Part shown: piece by piece, positions 8,320-16,268 of the stretch
Numbering within the stretch: the first letter of the stretch is position 1
How the letters are laid out: every line of letters begins with the position of its first letter
Assembly: GCA_050733695.1 (NCBI GenBank)
Contig: JBOHTO010000064.1
Coordinates: 1 to 24,684, forward strand
Direction: 5' to 3'
Length of the DNA stretch: 24,684 nucleotides
From: JBOHTO01 sp050733695
Lineage (GTDB): Bacteria; Gemmatimonadota; Gemmatimonadetes; Gemmatimonadales; Gemmatimonadaceae
Made by a program: the position numbers and the translations under genes
The notes under the pieces: generated by a model
What the model was told of the DNA's origin: nothing
Databases searched by the model: none
What the model saw: the letters and a program-made list of their open reading frames with translations, nothing else

Positions 8320-11124
8320 ATGCAATCCAGGATCGTTTGCAGCTCCGCGCGGCCGCGATGCGGGATCGCGCTCCTCGTTACCCTGACCTTTCTCATGGCG
8401 CCCGAGCTCGTGGCGCAGAACAACAGCGGCCGGATCGTCGGTCGCGTGGTGGACGCGAGCACCGGCACCGGCCTCTCCGATGTCGGCGTCCAGATCGTGG
8501 GCACGACAACGGGAACCGTGTCCGGCGTCGATGGGCGGTACGCGCTCGGCAGCGTGCGGGCGGGAACCGTCACTCTGCATGTGCGCCGGATCGGATTCCA
8601 GCCCAAGACAGTTACGGGGATCCTGCTCGATGCGGGGCGGACAGTTGAACAGCACATCGCGCTCGAACCGTCGGCGGTTGTCCTTGCGGCGCAGATCGTG
8701 ACTGCGGAGGCCGAGCGCGGGACCGTGAGCGAGGCACTGAACAGACAGCGAAACGCGACGGGAATCGTTAATGCCATCACGTCCCAGGAGATTGCCAGAA
8801 GCCCGGACGGCGACGCGGCAGCCGCAGTAAAGCGAGTGAGTGGTGTCACGGTGCAGGAAGGCAGGTATGTCTTCGTGCGCGGACTCGGCGACCGCTATAC
8901 AACCACGTCGCTCAACGGGGCGCGCATACCGAGTCCCGAGCCGGAGAGGAAAGTCGTCCCTCTCGACATCTTCCCCGCCGGTCTGCTGCAGAGCATCACG
9001 GCATCCAAGACATTCACTCCGGATCTGCCCGGCGACTTCAGCGGCGCGATTGTGGACATCAGAACGCGCGAGTTTCCTGCACAGCGCCTGCTCACGTATT
9101 CGGTTTCGGCCGGCTACAACACGGCCGCGACCGGAAACGAGGTGCTGGCGGCACCGACGGTCGGGCGCGAGTGGCTCGCCTTCGGCGGCGACGCGCGGCA
9201 ACTGCCCGAGGCCATCGCCCGGGCGGGCGACTTCTCGGGCGTGAATTCGCAGGGCGAGTACAACGCGATCGTTTCGTCATTCCGCAACGCATGGACGCCC
9301 ATCGTTGTAGCTGGCTCGCCCAACTATTCCATGAGCGTAGCGCTGGGCGGAGAGGATCCCGTGGCCGGGCAGCGCATCGGGTACGTGGCTTCCGCGACCT
9401 ACTCCTGGAATCAGGAAGTGCGCCTCGACGAGCAACGGGCGACCGCGATCGCCGGCAGCACACCGGGAGAGGTCCGTCCGTACAATCCGTTCGCAGGCAG
9501 CACCGGCCGGACCAGCGTGCTCTGGGGAGGAGTGCTCAACCTGAGCACATGGATAGCGGGCAACACGCGCCTATCGCTCGACAACACGTACAGTCGCGGT
9601 GCCGACAACGAGGCGCACAGCGACGAGGGTTTCTTCGAGGATCTCTCGCTCGACTTCCGGAGACAGTCGCTGCGTTACGTGGAGCGGACCGTGCGGTCGA
9701 ACCGGCTCGCCGGGGAGCACGCTCTCGGCGCGAACCACGCGCTGGAATGGTCGGTGGCATCGTCCGGCGTGAGTCGCGATGAGCCGGACCGTGCCGATCT
9801 TGTCTACGCCAGGGAGCCCGGGAGCGGCGAACAGTTCGCCTGGCTCAGCTTCCGTCCGGAGGCGGCGAAGCGAACGTTCAGCTCGCTGAATGAGAGTTCT
9901 CTCGCGGGCGAGGTGAGTTACCGCCTGAGCTTCGATGCTCCGGGCATCGGCCATGACGGCGAGGGCGCCATCGAGATCGGCAGCGCCTACCGCGACACTC
10001 GCCGCGACGCCGCGAACCGTTCGTACGACATTCTCTCGCGCGATCTCTCGCTGGAGCAACGCCAGCAGAGCGCGGAAGTGATATTCGGCGATCGGTTCGT
10101 CGGACCCTCCGACTCCGTGTTCACGGTTGGGGCCACCACGGCGGGTGGCAGCTACGCGGCGACCGAGGGCGTTCTCGCCGGCTACGGAATGGTCGAGTAC
10201 CCGATCGCGTCGCGCGTGCATGTCATCGCAGGCGCGCGTGTCGAACGGTGGGATGTCGAGGTATTCTCGGAGCCGACGCTCGGCGATCCCGTGACGAGCA
10301 CGCGACTGGAGACGGATGTGCTGCCGGCCGCAGCCGTGAAGCTCGCGCTGACCGAGTGGCAGAACATCCGCATCTCCGCTTCCCGCACGCTGTCGCGCCC
10401 CGACTACCGCGAGATATCCCCCATCCCCTATCGGGATCTGGTGGGCGAGCGCGAACTGTTCGGAAACCCCAACCTGCAGCGCTCCCTGATTCAGAACTAC
10501 GACATGCGCTGGGAATGGTATCCGGCACCGGCGGAGATCGTGAGCGTGGGCGTGTTCACGAAGTACTTTGACGAACCGATCGAGCGCATCGAGGTCGGAT
10601 CGACCGGGCGCAACCAGCTCAGCTTTGCAAACGCGGATGCCGCGCGCAACTACGGCATCGAGCTGGAGCTGCGGAAGGGACTCGCGATGTTCGGAGACTG
10701 GCTCGAGCCGGTGAGCGCGTTCGCCAACGTGACGCTCATGCACAGCGTCATCGAGACGGGAGACGATTCGCTTTCCGCGCTGTCGAACGCGAGCCGGGCA
10801 ATGGTCGGGCAGGCGCCGTACGTGGTCAACGGAGGCCTGTCATGGGCACCCGCGGGCGGGCGCATGAGCGCGACGGTGCTATACAACGTGGTAGGGAAGC
10901 GGATCAGCGCCGCCGGGACGCGCCCGCTACCTGACGTGTACGAGCAGGAGCGACAGCTGCTCGACGTGAGCGTGCGCTTCCCGCTTTTCGGGGACGTGAA
11001 CGGCAGGTTCGATGCGAGGAATCTCCTCGATGCACCGATCCTCCTGACGCAGGGGCCGGTGGTTCGCGAACGCTACCGCACGGGGCGCGTCTTCTCGGCC
11101 GGGCTGAGCTGGCGCCCGCGCTGA
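8320..11124 (+). CDS. TonB-dependent outer-membrane receptor with carboxypeptidase-regulatory-like N-domain
   Basis: A 934-residue outer-membrane active transporter. The ATG has GGAGA five bases before it. Signal peptide about 1-32 (cleavage near LVA/QNN). A carboxypeptidase-regulatory-like beta-sandwich (about 38-116: GRVVDASTGTGLSDVGV, DGRYALGSV) precedes a plug (about 130-252) with the typical VFVRGLGDRYTTTSLNGA and FTPDLPGDFSGAIVDI. The beta-barrel (about 256-934) ends in alternating aromatic and charged strands (GRVFSAGLSWRPR). The substrate is not readable from sequence. Its place between phoR and the porin-pst genes, a Pho-box-like repeat in front and a predicted surface lipoprotein behind suggest import of a phosphorus compound such as phosphate esters, nucleotides or polyphosphate. 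A siderophore or another ligand remains possible. Confidence 0.92.
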   Translation: MQSRIVCSSARPRCGIALLVTLTFLMAPELVAQNNSGRIVGRVVDASTGTGLSDVGVQIVGTTTGTVSGVDGRYALGSVRAGTVTLHVRRIGFQPKTVTGILLDAGRTVEQHIALEPSAVVLAAQIVTAEAERGTVSEALNRQRNATGIVNAITSQEIARSPDGDAAAAVKRVSGVTVQEGRYVFVRGLGDRYTTTSLNGARIPSPEPERKVVPLDIFPAGLLQSITASKTFTPDLPGDFSGAIVDIRTREFPAQRLLTYSVSAGYNTAATGNEVLAAPTVGREWLAFGGDARQLPEAIARAGDFSGVNSQGEYNAIVSSFRNAWTPIVVAGSPNYSMSVALGGEDPVAGQRIGYVASATYSWNQEVRLDEQRATAIAGSTPGEVRPYNPFAGSTGRTSVLWGGVLNLSTWIAGNTRLSLDNTYSRGADNEAHSDEGFFEDLSLDFRRQSLRYVERTVRSNRLAGEHALGANHALEWSVASSGVSRDEPDRADLVYAREPGSGEQFAWLSFRPEAAKRTFSSLNESSLAGEVSYRLSFDAPGIGHDGEGAIEIGSAYRDTRRDAANRSYDILSRDLSLEQRQQSAEVIFGDRFVGPSDSVFTVGATTAGGSYAATEGVLAGYGMVEYPIASRVHVIAGARVERWDVEVFSEPTLGDPVTSTRLETDVLPAAAVKLALTEWQNIRISASRTLSRPDYREISPIPYRDLVGERELFGNPNLQRSLIQNYDMRWEWYPAPAEIVSVGVFTKYFDEPIERIEVGSTGRNQLSFANADAARNYGIELELRKGLAMFGDWLEPVSAFANVTLMHSVIETGDDSLSALSNASRAMVGQAPYVVNGGLSWAPAGGRMSATVLYNVVGKRISAAGTRPLPDVYEQERQLLDVSVRFPLFGDVNGRFDARNLLDAPILLTQGPVVRERYRTGRVFSAGLSWRPR

Positions 11125-11141
11125 AGCTCAACGCCGCGCGC

Positions 11142-11181
11142 CGTTACACCACCGTGACCCTACGGCAACACGCTGCACACA
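11142..11181 (+). promoter_or_regulatory. Candidate Pho box upstream of the FN3 lipoprotein
   Basis: CGTTACA (11142-11148), CCAC spacer, CGTGACC (11153-11159), then two weaker units in the same 11-bp phase: GGCAACA (11164-11170) and GCACACA (11175-11181). The core ends about 93 bp before the ATG at 11253. It lies in the 128-bp gap after the receptor gene and suggests that the lipoprotein has its own phosphate-controlled promoter as well as possible read-through. Confidence 0.55.
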
Positions 11182-11252
11182 CGCGGTCGGCTCCTTTCAC
11201 GGTGATCCGGAACGTCAACCAACATCACAACCCCCATTCCTTCCCGGAACTC

Positions 11253-12968
11253 ATGCGACCCACTCGGCGAACACTTCGGTCATTCCTGACGCTATTTCTC
11301 GCCTCCGCAACGATCAATGCATGCGGTGATGACGATCCCGTTGGACCCGATCCGCTCGCCGCTCCCGCAACGCTCACCGTTCAGAGTGTTTCGTCCACGG
11401 AGATCGTGCTTGTCTGGAGCGCGGTCCCTGGCGCAACCTCCTATGAGGTGGACCGGAGCACCGGGACAGGCGGGAGCTTCACGACGATCGCCGGTTCCGT
11501 GACCGGCACATCGCTGAGCGACGCGGGACTCGCTGCGGGCACGCAGTACTCGTATCGCGTGCGCGCAGCGCGTTCAAGCGATCGCGGGCCGTACAGCGAC
11601 GTCGAGTCCGCCACGACCGGCGCGGCCGGGCCGAAGACCGCCAACCTCACGGGCGACATCACGGCGAGCCGTACGCTGTACAGCGACACGACCTACACGC
11701 TCGTCGGGTTCGTCAAGGTCACGAGCGGCGCCACGCTGACCATCCAGCCGGGCACGAGGATCGTCGGCGACTACGACACGCCCGGCAGCTCGCTGTTCGT
11801 TTTGCGAGGCGCACGCATTGTCGCTGAAGGCACGGCGGCCGCTCCCATCGTGTTCACTTCGGAGCGCGCCGTGGGTGAGCGCCGGCCCGGCGACTGGGGC
11901 GGCCTCGTGATCATCGGCAACGGGATCATCAATCGGGCGGGAACCGTTCTCAGCGAGGGCCCCGCAGGAGTGTCGCAGAACTACAGCGGTGGTACCGACA
12001 ACAATGACAGCAGCGGCAGCCTCGAGTACGTGCGCGTGGAGTTCGCCGGTTACGATGTGTCCGGCGGACAGGGGCAGGAACTGAACAGCATCTCGATGTA
12101 CGCCGTGGGCGGAGGAACCACCATGGAACACGTCCAGACACTCGCCGGGCTGGACGACGCGTTCGAGTGGTGGGGCGGTGCGGTCGACGCCCGTTACCTC
12201 GTCTCGTACGAGACCGGCGACGATCACTACGACGCGAGCGAAGGATTCCGCGGCCGCGTGCAGCATCTTATCGCCCTCGGTACAACGGTGTTGTCGACCG
12301 ACCCGGCTCGCGGCGAGCCCAGTTCCGATCCTCGCGGCTTCGAGATCGACGGTTGCGATGGCGGTTCAACCTCGGGCTGCACGCTCGGCTTCGCGTCGGA
12401 ACCGTACACCGTGCCCGTCTTCGCCAACTACACGATCATCGGACCGGGCGTCGACGGCTTCGGCGCATCGATCACCGACGGCAACGGCACGGTGATTCGC
12501 CGCGGTGCCGGCGGGACGTGGGTGAACGGCATCGTCGCGCGCTGGCCCGGATACGGTCTCAGCGTTCGCGACGCCGAGACCGACGCCCTGCGCGCCGTCG
12601 ACAGTCTGATAATTCGCAACATGATCTTCGCAGAGAACGGTCGCGGCGCCTTTGAACCCAACAGCTCCGGCCGGTTCGCGTCCAGCTTCGACGTTCCCGC
12701 GAACAGCATCCGTACGCTTGCCGACGCCGAGCCGCTCTTCATCGCGCTACCCGTCCCCGGTACGGCGCCGACCACGGGCTCGCTCGACTGGGCGCCCGCG
12801 GCCGGTTCGGCCGCGGCGTCGGGCGGACTCACGGACTTCACTCCGGTAATCGCCGCCCGCGTTCAGGACTACTTCGGTGCTCCGATGCCGGCGACGGACT
12901 ACGTGGGTGCGGCGGATCCGGACGGCCCGAAGTGGTGGGCAGGCTGGACGGTGTACGCGCGCAACTGA
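11253..12968 (+). CDS. Predicted surface lipoprotein with FN3 domain and beta-rich domain, partner of the receptor
   Basis: The open frame extends upstream to a GTG at 11154, but the ATG at 11253 (571 residues) gives a clean lipoprotein signal: MRPTRR basic start, hydrophobic core, lipobox INAC (C24), then acidic GDDDPVGPD. That choice also leaves the Pho-box-like repeat outside the gene. Residues about 39-121 form a fibronectin type III domain (VLVWSAVPGATSYEVDRS, GTQYSYRVRAA). The rest is a beta-rich domain with GDWGGLVIIGNG, LEYVRVEFAGYD, DDAFEWWGGAVDARYL and DDHYDASEGFRGRVQH. It resembles proteins often annotated beside TonB receptors in Bacteroidota and related phyla, possibly a right-handed beta-helix. 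Role inferred: capture or processing of the receptor ligand at the cell surface. No catalytic motif was recognised. Confidence 0.85.
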   Translation: MRPTRRTLRSFLTLFLASATINACGDDDPVGPDPLAAPATLTVQSVSSTEIVLVWSAVPGATSYEVDRSTGTGGSFTTIAGSVTGTSLSDAGLAAGTQYSYRVRAARSSDRGPYSDVESATTGAAGPKTANLTGDITASRTLYSDTTYTLVGFVKVTSGATLTIQPGTRIVGDYDTPGSSLFVLRGARIVAEGTAAAPIVFTSERAVGERRPGDWGGLVIIGNGIINRAGTVLSEGPAGVSQNYSGGTDNNDSSGSLEYVRVEFAGYDVSGGQGQELNSISMYAVGGGTTMEHVQTLAGLDDAFEWWGGAVDARYLVSYETGDDHYDASEGFRGRVQHLIALGTTVLSTDPARGEPSSDPRGFEIDGCDGGSTSGCTLGFASEPYTVPVFANYTIIGPGVDGFGASITDGNGTVIRRGAGGTWVNGIVARWPGYGLSVRDAETDALRAVDSLIIRNMIFAENGRGAFEPNSSGRFASSFDVPANSIRTLADAEPLFIALPVPGTAPTTGSLDWAPAAGSAAASGGLTDFTPVIAARVQDYFGAPMPATDYVGAADPDGPKWWAGWTVYARN

Positions 12969-13009
12969 CGGTGTACCGCGATCGCGATCGGCTCAGCCTT
13001 CGCCCACAA

Positions 13010-13075
13010 CACGCTCGTCATTCCCGCCCACACCGCTCCTGTCCTTCCCGCCCCAACACTCTCGTCATTCCGGGG
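13010..13075 (+). repeat. Imperfect tandem repeat around CGTCATTCC
   Basis: Three imperfect copies in the 152-bp gap between two lipoprotein genes: CGTCATTCC (13015), TGTCCTTCC (13040) and CGTCATTCC (13063), at intervals of 25 and 23 bp, each preceded by an AC-rich stretch. The last copy continues as GGGGAAACGGGCATCC, which resembles the widespread intergenic repeat whose forward translation reads VIPGKAGIH (here VIPGKRASM). It is non-coding and explains the spurious upstream extension of the next reading frame. Confidence 0.5.
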
Positions 13076-13120
13076 AAACGGGCATCCATGTTCGTTTTCC
13101 CAGTCTCGAAGTGTGATGCA

Positions 13121-13774
13121 ATGACCCCTGTCCCGCGTCTGATCACGACGCTCGTCCTCGCGATGACCGTGGCCGCGTGCGATAGCGCACGCGGTGAGGC
13201 CAGGGGAAACACGGCCGACAACCCATCACCCACGGTGATCGCGACCCATGTCGACAGCGCAGCGCCGATCGACGAGCTGCTCCGGCGATTCCGCGCCGAC
13301 GCTCCAGTCAGGCCCGAACGCTTCACGCATGGCGCCCGATCGCGCGAGGAGCTCGTGACGTTCTTCGCCCACGCCGTCCGGACGAGAGACAGCTCGACCT
13401 TCGGTCGCCTGATGCTGAGCCGGGCGGAGTTCGCGTGGCTGTACTATCCGACGAATCCGGTCGCTGTCGCACCGTACGAACTGGACCCCGCGCTCATGTG
13501 GTTCCGGATAATGGGCGAAAGCGAGAAGGGGCTGTCGCGCCTGCTGCCGCGACTGGGCGGAGGCACGAGTGCTGGCGGTGGAAGGCCGGCCTTCACCTAC
13601 ATTGATCACGCGTGCCCGCCAGAAGCTGAACACCAGGGCGAGAACCGGATCTGGGGTCCCTGTTCCGTTCGCTACGAGACCGCCGCGGGTGACACGGCTG
13701 TCGCGCGGCTGTTCGGCGCCATCGTCGAACGCGGTGATATTTTCAAGTTCGTCTCCTATGCGAACAAGATGTAG
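13121..13774 (+). CDS. Unrecognised lipoprotein
   Basis: Function unknown. The frame is open from 12932, but the upstream part runs through an intergenic repeat. The ATG at 13121 gives a 217-residue protein with a typical lipoprotein signal (MTPVPRLITTLVLAMTVAAC, C20). The mature part has a helical stretch SREELVTFFAHAVRTRDSS, an aromatic patch FAWLYYPTNP, and a C-terminal half with conserved-looking Cys pairs or sites (IDHACPPE, WGPCSVRYE) ending FKFVSYANKM. The helix followed by mixed beta segments could be an NTF2-like fold, but this is a guess. A weak ribosome binding site (GAAG) precedes the start. It has no Pho-box-like repeat of its own and may be read through from the FN3 lipoprotein. 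Its position suggests an envelope role in phosphorus uptake, without direct evidence. Confidence 0.75.
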   Translation: MTPVPRLITTLVLAMTVAACDSARGEARGNTADNPSPTVIATHVDSAAPIDELLRRFRADAPVRPERFTHGARSREELVTFFAHAVRTRDSSTFGRLMLSRAEFAWLYYPTNPVAVAPYELDPALMWFRIMGESEKGLSRLLPRLGGGTSAGGGRPAFTYIDHACPPEAEHQGENRIWGPCSVRYETAAGDTAVARLFGAIVERGDIFKFVSYANKM

Positions 13775-13845
13775 CCGCTGGCATCCTGACACGGAGGTTG
13801 CCGGCGCGGTGAACACGTTCCCGAAAGGGGCGGAGACGAAGCTCC

Positions 13846-13896
13846 CGTTACGCCGTCGTTACAAAGCGGTGCCGCATTCGTTACACGTTGGTCACA
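13846..13896 (+). promoter_or_regulatory. Candidate multi-unit Pho box upstream of the porin-pst genes
   Basis: Five units in 11-bp phase: CGTTACG (13846), CGTTACA (13857), a degenerate GGTGCCG (13868), CGTTACA (13879) and GGTCACA (13890). This is the strongest array in the window and ends about 52 bp before the TTG start at 13949. Two further copies of GTAACGA (13911 and 13929, 18 bp apart) carry the core on the opposite strand. Tandem 7-bp repeats with 4-bp spacers are the classic arrangement of PhoB-type operators. It probably drives the porin and the following pst operon. Confidence 0.65.
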
Positions 13897-13948
13897 AACT
13901 ACGGCCGATTGTAACGAACACGCACCCCGTAACGAGGAGTTCCCTGGG

Positions 13949-15136
13949 TTGGCGCGGCATCCGAATACCAGGTTGCGATCTCCACGCAACCGGCGCATCG
14001 ACGTCACGTTCCTTGGCGCGCTCATCTGGCTCGCTGCGGTTCCGCTTTCGACCCTGGTCGCCCAGCAGGCGGATACTGTTTCGTTCCCAACCCACGACCT
14101 TTCGGGCGTGCTCTACACGCACTTCCGATACGGTGGCGGGCGCGATTCGCGTTCGGCCAACCGGTTCGATGTGGAGCGTGCGTACTTCACTCTTCGGGCA
14201 CGCCTCTCCGAGCGGCTCGCGCTGCGGCTCACCACCGACGTGTTCCAGCAGGACGACGATGACCGCGACGATTACTACTCGGGCTGGACGATCCGGGCCA
14301 AGTACGCGTACCTGCAGTACGATCTGCTCGCCCGGTCGCCGAACAGGAACGCGTTCGCCGCCGACGTACGGCTGGGCATGCTGAACACGGTGATCATCGG
14401 GCACGAGGACGACTACTGGCCCCGCTGGATCGCGAAGACGCCGCTCGACCGGCTCGGATTCTTCGCATCCGCAGATCTCGGCCTCGCGTCCACCGCGCGC
14501 TTCGGTCGCGTCGCCGAGGCCTACGCGACGGTGACCAACGGCACCGGCTACACCTCGCGGGAAAAGGACCGCTTCAAGGATGTCGGACTCCGCCTGACCT
14601 TGACGCCGTTTGCTGCGAGCGATGGATGGCTCGGCACGTTGAGCGTGACGCCGTGGGGCTACAAGGGTGCGCGTGCCAGCGATTTCTCGGAAGGCGATGG
14701 GACGATCGAGCCGGTAGCCGGCGCCTTGCGAAGGGACCGCTACGGCGTGTTCGCCGGCATCGACGCCGCACGCATCACGGCTGGCGCGGAGATCGCGCAC
14801 AGCGTCGACGTCGTCGAGATCGCGGACCCGCTGGTGGACATCCGACCGGTCAACGACGAGGACACCGGGCGACTTCTCTGGGCCTTCGCCCACGTTCGTC
14901 CATTTGCACGCGCAAACGGCACGCCCGTTCCGCTCGGCGTGCTCCTTCGCTACGATCGCTTTCAACCCGACGTGGATCGGGACGAATACTCGAACTTCAT
15001 CGTGGCCGGGCTCACCTGGGAGATCGGGAGCAACCTGTCGCTGTCGCTCGACTACCAGGAGGAATCCGGCAGCGCCGTGGCGAGTGGAGCGCCGGACACC
15101 AGGACATGGTACCTCCACGCGGCCGCCAGCTTCTGA
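13949..15136 (+). CDS. Porin-like outer-membrane beta-barrel, probably phosphate-selective type
   Basis: A 395-residue protein with a signal peptide (hydrophobic 18-36, cleavage near LVA/QQ at 38) and a mature part of alternating amphipathic strands ending in Phe (TWYLHAAASF), as in outer-membrane barrels. The segment YTHFRYGG, NRFDVERAYFTLRARLSERLALRL resembles OprO/OprP-type (Porin_O_P) proteins. Repeated turns rich in Asp and Gly follow. The start taken is TTG, nine bases after GAGGAG (13934-13939). No ATG fits the signal peptide. A five-unit Pho-box-like array lies directly upstream and pstS follows after 61 bp, so this is probably the passive outer-membrane entry route for phosphate feeding PstS. 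Anion selectivity is inferred from context, since key lysines were not mapped. Confidence 0.82.
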   Translation: MARHPNTRLRSPRNRRIDVTFLGALIWLAAVPLSTLVAQQADTVSFPTHDLSGVLYTHFRYGGGRDSRSANRFDVERAYFTLRARLSERLALRLTTDVFQQDDDDRDDYYSGWTIRAKYAYLQYDLLARSPNRNAFAADVRLGMLNTVIIGHEDDYWPRWIAKTPLDRLGFFASADLGLASTARFGRVAEAYATVTNGTGYTSREKDRFKDVGLRLTLTPFAASDGWLGTLSVTPWGYKGARASDFSEGDGTIEPVAGALRRDRYGVFAGIDAARITAGAEIAHSVDVVEIADPLVDIRPVNDEDTGRLLWAFAHVRPFARANGTPVPLGVLLRYDRFQPDVDRDEYSNFIVAGLTWEIGSNLSLSLDYQEESGSAVASGAPDTRTWYLHAAASF

Positions 15137-15197
15137 GCTGCCGCTCTCATTCGCAACGCGCACACCGCGCTGCCGACAATCGACGCAGGAGCACACA

Positions 15198-16268
15198 GTG
15201 AGGCCTCACACCTTTTCATCCCTGTCATTCGCGCTGGTCGCGACAGCCACGTCCATGGCCTGCGGCGGCGACAGCGGTCGATCCGGCGATGCGACCGAAG
15301 GCGTCGCACTCACCGGCGCAGGTGCAACGTTTCCGTATCCTCTCTATTCGCGCTGGTTCTCGGAGTACGCCGACGAGACCGGCATCAGGATCAATTATCA
15401 GTCGATCGGCTCGGGGGGAGGCATAAGGCAGTTGTCCGAGGGGACGGTTGACTTCGGTGCGAGCGACAGCCCCATGACGGATGAGGAGATCGCAGGCGCA
15501 CGCGGCCCAGTTCTGCACATTCCCATGGTGCTCGGCGCCGTCACGGTCACATACAATCTGCCGGATGTGGCCGATACGCTTTCTCTCACGGGAGAGGTCA
15601 TCGCCGACATCTTCCTCGGGAACATCAGGAAATGGAACGATGCGCGTATCGCGGCGCTCAATCCCGGCGTCGCCCTGCCCGACGAGGACATTCTTGTTGT
15701 GCACCGGTCCGACGGCAGCGGCACGACCTTCATCTTCACGGACTATCTCGGGTCTGTCAGCTCCGCATGGGCCAGCGGGCCGGGGACGGGCAAGGAAGTA
15801 CAGTGGCCCGTCGGCCTGGGTGCAAAGGGGAACGAGGGCGTCGCCGGCCAGGTGAGCCAGACACCGGGTGCGATCGGATACGTCGAACTCGCCTACGCGA
15901 CGCAGAACGGCCTCTCGGTGGCGAAGGTTCGCAACAGGGCAGGCGAGTTCGTAGCGCCATCCGTGCAGGCGGTAACAGCGGCGGCGGCAGGCGTGGCGGA
16001 TTCGCTTCCACCGGACACCGACTACCGCGTCTCGATCGTGAACGGGCCGGGCGCCAATGCATATCCCATCTCGTCGTTCACCTGGATTCTGGTCTATCGC
16101 GAGCAGATGGATGCACGCAAGGGACAGATTCTTGTCGACTTCCTCCGCTGGGCGCTCACGGAGGGCCAGGAGCGTGCGCCGGAGCTCGACTACGCGCCGC
16201 TGCCGGATGCGATGAGCGCAGCGCTACTCGCGAAGCTCGATTCGATGGAGGCAGGACCGACGCCGTGA
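15198..16268 (+). CDS. pstS: Phosphate ABC transporter substrate-binding lipoprotein
   Basis: High-affinity periplasmic Pi-binding component of Pst. The frame is open far upstream, but the GTG at 15198 has a GGAG ribosome binding site seven bases before it and gives a lipoprotein signal with lipobox SMAC (C22). The mature protein is then 356 minus 21 residues. Pi-binding motifs are intact: GAGATFPYPLY (40-50), IGSGGGI (70-76), VDFGASDSP (84-92) and HRSDGSGTT (169-177). FLGNIRKWND (139-148) is another family hallmark. The stop overlaps pstC as GTGA. No Pho-box-like repeat was found in the 61-bp gap before it, so transcription probably comes from the porin promoter. Confidence 0.95.
   Translation: MRPHTFSSLSFALVATATSMACGGDSGRSGDATEGVALTGAGATFPYPLYSRWFSEYADETGIRINYQSIGSGGGIRQLSEGTVDFGASDSPMTDEEIAGARGPVLHIPMVLGAVTVTYNLPDVADTLSLTGEVIADIFLGNIRKWNDARIAALNPGVALPDEDILVVHRSDGSGTTFIFTDYLGSVSSAWASGPGTGKEVQWPVGLGAKGNEGVAGQVSQTPGAIGYVELAYATQNGLSVAKVRNRAGEFVAPSVQAVTAAAAGVADSLPPDTDYRVSIVNGPGANAYPISSFTWILVYREQMDARKGQILVDFLRWALTEGQERAPELDYAPLPDAMSAALLAKLDSMEAGPTP

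Noticed and set aside
11154..11252. Upstream N-terminal extension of the FN3 lipoprotein from a GTG
   Set aside because: The extension would bury the lipoprotein signal and run through the Pho-box-like repeat. The ATG at 11253 starts a textbook lipoprotein signal.
12932..13120. Upstream extension of the unknown lipoprotein
   Set aside because: It translates an intergenic repeat (VIPGKRASM) and places the lipobox signal internally.
13892..15196. Long minus-strand open frame (434 codons) opposite the porin
   Set aside because: No signal peptide, motif or ribosome binding site. The plus strand encodes a coherent signal peptide and beta-barrel.
15137..15197. Possible Pho box directly before pstS
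   Set aside because: No CGTTACA-like pair with 11-bp spacing in the 61-bp gap. pstS is more simply read from the porin promoter.
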